A stretch of 64,000 bases of DNA from Hyphomicrobiales bacterium. GTDB lineage: Bacteria > Pseudomonadota > Alphaproteobacteria > Rhizobiales > Aestuariivirgaceae. Shown in pieces: positions 35,727 through 44,200 of this stretch. The translations under genes were made by a program, and so were the position numbers. Below the pieces are notes generated by a model. The model saw nothing but the letters and a program-made list of their open reading frames with translations, ran no database searches and was not told the origin of the DNA. Every line of letters starts with the position of its first letter. Position 1 is the first letter of the stretch. The stretch covers positions 22,754 through 86,753 of the forward strand of contig JANYHE010000050.1 of the NCBI GenBank assembly GCA_025359215.1, written 5' to 3'.

Positions 35727-36274
35727 ATTCAGACGCTAACCTGGGTTCACACAGATAATAATTCGATTGCAACATGTTTGGTTCCAGAACAAGTACCATT
35801 ACAAAATAAATACCTAAAATAAGGAACCAATTTCAATATCAGTTTTTATATTCGCCCTCTTATTTAGCAAAACTAAATGAACTTTTATGCGGCGATTATG
35901 AAAATTGGGTCTTTTATACAACAAAACCGGAAAGAAATTTTGGACAATATAACTCATAGTGCCAGAATTCATACACTATCAAGCAATCGTCCTCGTTTTC
36001 AATCGGTCTGATAGTAAAACTCACGTTAACTCGGATGTTTTGGTTTCCGAGCGGGTTTACCTTCACTACGTTGACTACACTGTTTTGAGTTGCCTTAGCA
36101 CAACAAGTTCTTCAAACTTTTATAGCGAGAGCTAGAAGTCTGTTGAATTTTTCCGGCCTCTCTAAAAATTTTATGCTTACACGTTCATGCCGCGGAACTT
36201 TGTAGTGCCAACAAAGTTATACAATCCAAGCGCCTAGGAGCGTGCCAAATACATTTTTGAAACAAGGAAAAATC
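35727..36274. other. Long AT-rich intergenic region
   Basis: These 548 bp lie between the leftward kinase gene and the rightward gene at 36275. The only structure I can support is the EcfG-type promoter at 36194-36218. GGAAC also occurs at 35823-35827, and on the minus strand at 35783-35779, but without a GTT at the right distance. No credible open frame was found. Confidence 0.6.
36194..36218 (+). promoter_or_regulatory. EcfG-type promoter
   Basis: GGAAC (36194-36198), a 17-nt spacer, then GTT (36216-36218). It lies 56 bp upstream of the ATG at 36275 and could serve the three-gene run up to the DUF892 gene. Confidence 0.7.
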
Positions 36275-36724
36275 ATGAAATCATTTTTTATGACAGCCGT
36301 TGTTTGTTTAGTTGTTAGTGGACCAGCGTCCGCCATGAGCGACGAAGACTGCCAAACAATGTGGAAACAAGCAGACACCGATAGCAATGGCGTTCTTAAT
36401 GGGTCTGAAGCCAATCGCTATTTAGCAATGATGCGAACCGCTAATAAAGCAATGGCTTCTGATGCTGCCTTTAACGAAGCGATGTTTATTGAAAACTGCA
36501 AAGCTGATATTTTTAAACCTGCAAGTATTGATGCCGGAGCTCCGTTAGAGGGTGCCAATAGTTTCACCGAGGAACAGGCAAAAGTTCGCATCTTGGCCGC
36601 AGGTTTGGTTCAGCCCAGTGCATTGACTAAAGACGAAAAGGGAATTTGGCGTGGAACTGCAACCAAGAATGGGTCGAGCGTTAAGGTTGCTGTTGACTAC
36701 AAAGGCAACGTTGTTGCGCAATAA
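36275..36724 (+). CDS. Secreted EF-hand-like protein
   Basis: This 149-residue exported protein has a signal peptide (MKSFFMTAVVCLVVSGPASA, cut after about residue 20). An EF-hand-like loop DTDSNGVLNGSE lies near residues 36-47, and the C-terminal region GIWRGTATKNGSSVKVAVDY is PepSY-like. The likely location is the periplasm. I chose ATG 36275 because AAGGAAAA precedes it. An EcfG-type promoter lies upstream. The role is unknown; binding of calcium is an inference from the loop. Confidence 0.7.
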   Translation: MKSFFMTAVVCLVVSGPASAMSDEDCQTMWKQADTDSNGVLNGSEANRYLAMMRTANKAMASDAAFNEAMFIENCKADIFKPASIDAGAPLEGANSFTEEQAKVRILAAGLVQPSALTKDEKGIWRGTATKNGSSVKVAVDYKGNVVAQ

Positions 36725-36754
36725 GTTCAACTTACAAACTTGAAAGGCAATTAC

Positions 36755-37336
36755 ATGAAAACGATTACAAAAGTTTATGATGGCTATGAAAAAGCGCGTA
36801 ACGTCGTTGACGATTTGTTGGCCGCAGGAATTCCGATGGCATCCATTAGTGTTCTGGCAAGCCGTGATGCCACTGATCAATATGAGAATATGGATGAGGG
36901 TTCAGAAGCTGGTGCAGGTGCAGGTGTAGGTGCCACCGTCGGAGGCGCAGCTGGGCTTCTGGCAGGCCTTGGCCTAATCGCTATCCCTGGATTGGGGCCA
37001 GTTGTGGCGGCAGGATGGCTTGCCTCGTTAGCTCTAGGGGCTGCAGCAGGTGGTGCAACGGGCGGAATCGTCGGTGCGCTTATTGGCGCCGGTGTCCCAG
37101 AAGAACATGCACATGTTTATTCTGAATCCGTGCGTCGTGGTGGAACAATAGTTTCAGTGCAAGCAGAAGACCACAACATCAATACAGTGCAATCTATTCT
37201 AAACAATTCTGTAGCGATTGATCCTCACACGCAAGGTGAGTCTTATCGCAGCACTGGTTGGAACCAATTTGATCCTGATGCAGGCCCTTATGAATCTATT
37301 CGCACCGCTGCCGAACGAGATCGGCATTTTAGTTAG
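36755..37336 (+). CDS. General stress protein 17M-like protein with glycine-zipper membrane region
   Basis: This 193-residue protein has an N-terminal domain (TKVYDGYEKARNVVDDLLAAGIPMASISVLA) similar to the GSP17M/YflT fold. It is followed by a long Gly/Ala-rich hydrophobic stretch (about 50-115) and a C-terminal domain with SVQAED. I chose ATG 36755 because GAAAGG lies at 36742-36747. It is in the run of stress genes after the EF-hand-like gene. Confidence 0.75.
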   Translation: MKTITKVYDGYEKARNVVDDLLAAGIPMASISVLASRDATDQYENMDEGSEAGAGAGVGATVGGAAGLLAGLGLIAIPGLGPVVAAGWLASLALGAAAGGATGGIVGALIGAGVPEEHAHVYSESVRRGGTIVSVQAEDHNINTVQSILNNSVAIDPHTQGESYRSTGWNQFDPDAGPYESIRTAAERDRHFS

Positions 37337-37375
37337 TCCATCCGCGAACTCTAAAAAATCAAACAGGAGAATGTT

Positions 37376-37876
37376 ATGGCTAAATCCTCTAAGCAACTTG
37401 ACGAATTATTTCACAACGCCTTGAAAGATATCTATTTTGCAGAAAAGAAGATCGTGGCAACTTTGCCTAAGATGGCAAAAGCGGCGAACTCCCCCGAACT
37501 GAAAGAATCTTTTGAGAAGCATAAAGTTCAATCGGAGGGCCACGTCAAAAGGCTCGACGAAGTATTTGCTATGATTGATGCAAAACCCCAAGCCAAAACT
37601 TGTGACGTAATAATGGGCATTGTGAAGGAAGGTGAAGGCCTTATGGAGGAATACAAAGGCTCACCTGCCCTAGACGCTGCACTTCTCGCTGTAGCGCAAG
37701 CTGTAGAGCATTACGAAATCTCCCGCTATGGCACTTTGAAATGCTGGGCTGAGGAATTGGGAATCGATGAAGCCGTTTCGCTCTTGGACGATACTCTGCA
37801 AGAAGAAGAGGAGACGGATATTGCGCTGACGGCGTTAGCAAAGTCAGTCGTGAATATGCAAGCTGAAGCTGCATAG
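37376..37876 (+). CDS. DUF892 ferritin-like protein (YciE/YciF type)
   Basis: This 166-residue all-helical protein is of the YciE/YciF family. The pattern LDELFHNALKDIYFAEKKI, a central FEKHKVQSEGHVKRLDEVF and AVEHYEISRYGTL gives the Glu/His helix residues of a ferritin-like di-iron fold. Members are induced by stress and are often found with GSP17M-like genes, as here. The ribosome-binding site is AACAGGAG upstream. Confidence 0.9.
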   Translation: MAKSSKQLDELFHNALKDIYFAEKKIVATLPKMAKAANSPELKESFEKHKVQSEGHVKRLDEVFAMIDAKPQAKTCDVIMGIVKEGEGLMEEYKGSPALDAALLAVAQAVEHYEISRYGTLKCWAEELGIDEAVSLLDDTLQEEEETDIALTALAKSVVNMQAEAA

Positions 37877-38233
37877 AGCTGAATTTCAATACTGATATCC
37901 TGCGCAAGATAGAAATAGCGCGGGATTATTTTTTTGACTCTCTGGAACAATTTTCAGTGATCGGCGTTCCTGACAGGAGTGATTTTGAAATCATCATTCG
38001 CATGCAATGAGCTCAATTCGATTAGTTATCGTGGTGTGCGCGTCGAAAGTATGCCTCGTGCTACGGCTGGTCAGGCTCCGTCAAGTTCGAAGGTAACTAC
38101 TCACTAAATTGTATTTTAAAAAGTCAAATGCCACCAAGAATTTTCAGACGGAAGCGACAGACCTACCGCAAGTGTAGATGGGTATATTTGACGGGCTCGA
38201 AAAATTATTGCACTTCATTTGGGGTATCTGACC
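37877..38233. other. Intergenic region before ndvB
   Basis: These 357 bp hold a palindromic EcfG-type promoter (37944-37970) followed by a long leader to ndvB. A 40-codon frame, TTG 37985 to TAA 38107, has an AGGAG site but no recognisable sequence, and is not called. Confidence 0.6.
37944..37970. promoter_or_regulatory. Palindromic, potentially bidirectional EcfG-type promoter
   Basis: Plus strand: GGAAC (37944-37948), 17 nt ending in C, GTT (37966-37968). Minus strand: GGAAC (37970-37966), 17 nt, GTT (37946-37944). Both strands match the pattern. Rightward it could serve ndvB; leftward it would make antisense RNA to the DUF892 gene. Confidence 0.7.
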
Positions 38234-41200
38234 ATGCTGCGATTTTTTAATCGGAACTCCCCACAATGGGATGACTCGCAGCCAATTAGTGCTGAAATTT
38301 TTGGACTTGAGCGACTTCGCCAACATGCACGCAGTTTGGCCGAAAGCCAAAAAGTGACGGACCAACAGTTCCATGTCTATTCAATTATTGATAGATTGCG
38401 CGACAATGCAGTGGCCTTGGACATTGCTGACAGTGAAATTTGCCATGCGGTTGCTTTGGGGAAATCGATAACGCCAGCGGCCGAATGGTTGATTGATAAT
38501 TATCATTTTGTTGAAGAACAAATTCGTCAAACACGAACCGATTTACCCCCCAGATTTTATCGTCAACTGCCCAAATTGGCTGGGGGTCCTTTGGCTGGGC
38601 ACCCACGTATTTTTGGTTTGGTTTGGGCACATGTGGCCCACACAGACAGTCGATTTGATATACAGTCACTGACGGAATTTGTGAACGAATATCAACAAGT
38701 TCACGAGCTGACAATTGGTGAATTGTGGGCGGTGGCGATTAGTCTACGTTTGATACTTGTAGAAAATTTGCGTCGAATTTCACAACGTATTGTTGAGTCC
38801 CGCATCGCTCGCGACGCCGCTGATGCTGTTGCAGATGAAGTCTTAAAAGTAAACCGACGCCAATCTACAATCGCTGATATTTTCAAACAAATAAGTGAAC
38901 CAACAGTCACTCAAGCATTTGCAGTGCAACTCATTCAGCGCTTGCGCGATCATAATGGCCTGTCCGTTCAGATGCTTGATTGGTTGAAGAGCAAAACTGA
39001 AAGTTTGGGATACGCTCTAGAGTTCGCTGTTAATGAGGAACACCATCGCCAGAGCGCCGCGAATGTAACTGTGCGAAATATCATCACAAGTCTTCGCTTG
39101 ATTTCGGATGTGAATTGGGAACTGTGGTTCGATAGCGTTAGCCTAGTTGATGCACTTTTGCGCAATACTTCAACTTATGCCGAAATGGATTTTCCTAGCC
39201 GCACCCTATATCGCACAGCAGTTGAGGAGTTGGCGCGGGGCTCAATGTTTAACGAGATTGATGTTGCAAAGCGTGCAATTGAGGGAACAGATGATGCTGG
39301 GCACAGACTGATCGGAATCGGACGAAAAGATTTTGAGTCGACTTTGAAATTTCGAGCGCCTGTAATACGGCGCATTCGTATGGGCCTGCGTTCTGCGGGA
39401 TTGAGTGGCTATCTCATCAGCTTGGCATTTTTTGCGACTGCTCTGCTTATTTCAGGTCTCCTTCCCTTAGTTAATTTTGAACATTCAACTCTTACTATTG
39501 TACTCATTGCACTTCTAGCAATTATCCCGATTTCCGATGCCGCATTGGCATTGATTAATTTTGCAATCACGCGATTGTTGGACGCGTCAATTATTCCGGG
39601 ACTTGCACTTCGCGACGGTGTCCCTGCCCACCTACGCACGTTGGTTGTTATTCCGGCACTCCTCACTTCGCACGACGATATTGAAGAGTTGGTGGAACGT
39701 TTGGAAATTCATTACCTCTCAAATGGTGATGGAGAACTCTATTTCGCACTCGCTACAGATTGGACGGATTCAGATTCTGAACATTCCGCGCCTGATGAAC
39801 AATTGCTGCGTACTGCAATTGATGGAATTGCCCGTCTCAATTTTCGCCACGATACGAATCGATTCATATTGCTTCATCGGTCAAGAAGGTGGAACCCACA
39901 GCAGGGCAAATGGATGGGTTGGGAGCGCAAGCGTGGAAAGCTGCATGAGCTCAATCGGCTGTTGCGGGGAGCGATTGACACCAGCTTTATGCTGATTGTT
40001 GGGCGTCTGCCGGATGCCATTAAATATGTGCTGACGTTGGATGCAGATACCAGATTGCCGCGCGATGCAGCGCGTCGATTGGTCGGAAAAATCGCCCACC
40101 CTCTCAATCAACCTAAGTTTGCTCTTAAAGAGCAGCGTGTTTTGAGCGGGTTTGGTGTGATGCAACCACGCGTAACGCCTTCGCTGCCCGTAGGCCATTA
40201 TGGTTCATTGTTCCAACAAGTGTACTCTTCAACACGCGGCATTGATCCTTACGTGTTTGCGGTTTCGGATGTTTACCAGGACGTTTTTGGTGAGGGTACA
40301 TTCGCAGGCAAAGGTATTTACGATATTGATACTTTTGAGGCCGCTATGGCTGACAAAATTCCTGAAAACACCATGCTCAGTCATGATCTATTTGAAGGCA
40401 TATTTGCGCGTTCGGCTTTGGTGACCGACGTCGAAGTTGTTGAAGAATTTCCAGAGCGATACGATGTTGCTGCAGCGCGGCAGCACCGTTGGGTGCGCGG
40501 CGATTGGCAGCTTCTGTATTGGATGTTGGGCAGATCATCAACCAACACGATCATTCCACCATTGGGTTTGTGGAAAATGATTGATAATATCCGCCGCTCG
40601 CTCTCAACTCCGACGACGATGCTGAGTTTGTTTGCTGGCTGGGTGTTGCTGCCTCCAACGCCTGCTGCATTTTGGACAATTTTCACTGTATCGCTGATCC
40701 TGATCCCTTCGCTTTTGCCAGCCATTTCCAACGCGATGCCAAGGGCTCAGGCCCTAACATTGGAAAGTCGGTTGAAATCGATTGGTGAAGATTTTGCCCA
40801 AGCCCTAGCCACAACAGGTTCCAATCTTGTGTTCCTTGCCCATCAATCCTATTTGATGACCGACGCAATCGCGCGCACGATTTATCGACTACTTTTTAGC
40901 CGAAAAAATCTTCTGGAGTGGACGACGGCTGCGCAAAGTCATTCCAATTCAAAGTCCGGCATAGTGGCAAGCTATAGCGCCATGCTGCCAAGCATAGCGT
41001 TTGGGCTATTTGCCTTTGCCATCGCTATATATCGCACAGGTACGATGTGGACCGTTGTTTTACCTTTCGCCATTGCATGGATTTTGGCACCATTCGTTGC
41101 CTATAGAATGAGCCTCACACCAGAATTGGAAGATGCGCTAGCGGCCTCACCAGATGAAAGCAAAATCTTGCGGTTGGTGGCGCGACGGACATGGTCATAT

Positions 41201-44200
41201 TTCGAAACTTTTGTCACAGCAGCAGACTCGATGTTGCCCCCTGATAATTTCCAAGAAACACCTAGCCCTATCGTAGCTCACCGTACATCGCCCACTAATG
41301 TTGGCCTCTATCTACTCTCAATTGCCAGCGCGCGGGAGTTTGGCTGGCTCGGATTAAGGGATGCGCTGAAAAAAATAGAAGTCACTCTCGAAACCATAGA
41401 GAAATTAGAGAAGTATCGTGGTCATCTCTACAATTGGTATGACACGCAAAATTTACTTCCTTTAGAACCAAAATATGTCTCCACGGTAGATAGCGGTAAT
41501 CTGGCAGGGCATCTTATTGCTCTTTCTAACTGTCTCAACCATTGGATGAATTCACAGTTTGACTCAAAGGCAACTTTGAACGGGATATCAGATGTCTTGC
41601 AAATTATTGAGCAAGAGCTTGCATATATTCCAAATGAGAAAAGCAGTTTTAAACCTATTCGCAAACAATTCGAAATTGAATTGGCAAAGCTTCATCGGTT
41701 GTTAAAAAAAGCCAATGAAGAACCAGAATCATTTGCCGTGCGACTGATAGAATTGGCTGTTCAAACTTCCAAGATTACCTTGGCCGCCGGGCGGCTGGCG
41801 CAAATGCATAATTCGACTGCCAGTGAGCATGTGCTGCGATGGACTAAATCTCTTCAAGACACAGTCGAAAGTCATCTAGGAGATGCTGTAACGAGCAATA
41901 TTACTGCGGCCGATTTGGTAAAACGTATCAACAGGTTGAACACCACTGTTCGAGAATTGGCCTTGATGATGGAATTTGGGTTTCTGCTCGATCCCCACCG
42001 CCTGTTGTTTTCTATCGGCTACCGTGTTGCAGAAGCGACGCGCGACGAAAGTTGTTATGACATGCTGGCCTCGGAAGCACGACTCGCCAGCTTTCTTGCC
42101 ATCGCGAAAGGTGATCTGCGAACACGGCATTGGTTCCGGCTAGGACGCACGGTTACAGCTGTTAAGGGTGGTGCTGCACTTGTGTCATGGTCGGGTTCAA
42201 TGTTTGAATATCTCATGCCATCGCTGGTGATGCGAGCACCCGGTTCCGGGTTACTCGATCAAACCATGCATTTGGTTGTAAATCGGCAAATAGAATATGC
42301 CAAAGCTTTCGATATTCCGTGGGGTATTTCCGAGTCAGCTTTTAATGCACGTGATATTGAGTTCACCTATCAGTATTCTAATTTTGGCGTGCCGGGCCTT
42401 GGTCTAAAGCGCGGCCTTGCGGATAATCGTGTGATTGCGCCTTATGCAACAGGGCTTGCGGCCATGGTGTCTCCCCGCTTGGCGGCAAAGAATTATGAGA
42501 GGCTGGCCAATTTCGGTGGCAAAGGACGATACGGTTATTATGAAGCTCTCGATTTCACGCCAACACGCTTGCGCGTTGGAGAATCTGTAGCGATTGTGCA
42601 AGCCTATTTTGCCCATCATCAGGGCATGACAATTGTAGCGATTCTGAATGCGGTCAATGACGGGGCAATGCGAAACTGGTTCCACGAAGAGCCTATGATC
42701 AAAGCCTCCGAACTGCTGTTGCAAGAGCGCGCTCCCCGGGATGTACCCTCGGAGCAAAAGCGATTAGAAAAATCTTCAGCTTTACAAAACACACCATCAA
42801 CACTTGTTCCAAGATCACGCGTTATTGCGGACATATCCAGCGGTTCCCCAACGACCCATCTTCTCTCTAATGGTCAGTATACAGTGATGCTGACGGCAGC
42901 TGGATCTGGCTATAGTAATTGGAACGGTATTTCGCTCACGCGATGGCGTGAAGATGGTGTTTGTGATGACTGGGGTTCTTTTGTGTATTTGCGAGAACCT
43001 CGCGCAGGGAAAATTTGGTCAGCTGGCCGTATGCCCGTTGCTGCAATTCCCGACAAATATAGCGCGAGCTTTAGCGAAGATAAAGCACAATTCACTCGCA
43101 AAGATGGATTTGTAACGACCAAGTTGGAATGCCTGGTTTCAACTGAAGACAATGCTGAAGCACGGTGTACCACGCTTATAAATACCGGTCTCACGACGAG
43201 GGAAATTGAGTTTACATCCTATGCGGAGCTTGTCTTAGCGCCCGCTTTAGCTGACATCGCGCACCCCGCTTTTTCAAAAATGTTTGTGGTTACTGAATAT
43301 TTAGAAGAAATAGAAACACTTGTGGCCACTCGTCGCAAAAGGTCACCCGGCGAGCCCGATATTTGGATCGCGCAGTTCCTGCTTGTTAAAGGCAGCACTG
43401 TTGGTGATCTTGAATTTGAAACTGATAGAGCGCGCTTTATAGGCGGTGGAAGCGATTTGCGAATGCCTATTGCGATGACAACAGCAGAGCGTCTGTCCGG
43501 ATCAGTGGGAAGCGTTCTTGATCCAGTCTTTGTCCTGCGTCGCAAGTTTCGCATTCCTGCCGGAAGGCAAGTGAGCTGCACGATCTGGACGGTCGTTGCT
43601 GATTCACGTGAGTCTGTGTTGCATCTCGTTGACCGCCATCGTCAAGATGCGGCATACGACCGGGCGCTAACGCTAGCTTGGACGCAGGCGCAAATTCAAT
43701 TGCGGCATCTTTCTATAGATTTTGATGATGCACATCTATATCAAACGCTTTCCAGCCACGTCATTTATGCCAATGCTGCACTGCGACCATCCTCAAAAAC
43801 TTTGAAGCAAGACGTGGGTTCGCAATCGCTCTTGTGGCAAATGGGAATTTCTGGTGATCGCCCAATCGTGTTGGTGCGCATCGACGACATTCAAGATATT
43901 GAAATAGTTCATCAGCTGTTGAATGCCTTTGTCTACTGGAAGACCAAAAGGCTTGTAGTTGATCTTGTCATTCTAAATGATCGCATGTCATCTTATGTGC
44001 AAGATTTGCAACTGGCTATCGAGGCGTTGGTTCGCAAAATCAATCTTATTGGAGCAACTGACGCATCTGATAATTTAGGTCAGGTTTATATGTTGCGGGC
44101 GGATCTGGTTTCGGCAGAAGCCTTACGGGTCTTGCCAGCGGTGGCGCGGGTTGTACTCTATGCGAGGCGTGGCAGCCTGTCACTTCAGTTAGCACGTTTG

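Noticed and set aside
35779..35827. Two further GGAAC motifs (one on each strand) in the long gap
   Set aside because: No GTT at 16-18 nt distance, so they do not form an EcfG promoter.
37985..38107. A 40-codon frame with TTG start and AGGAG site, just after the palindromic EcfG promoter
   Set aside because: No family resemblance, the transcript start would fall in its ribosome-binding site, and composition is not convincing; treated as part of the ndvB leader.
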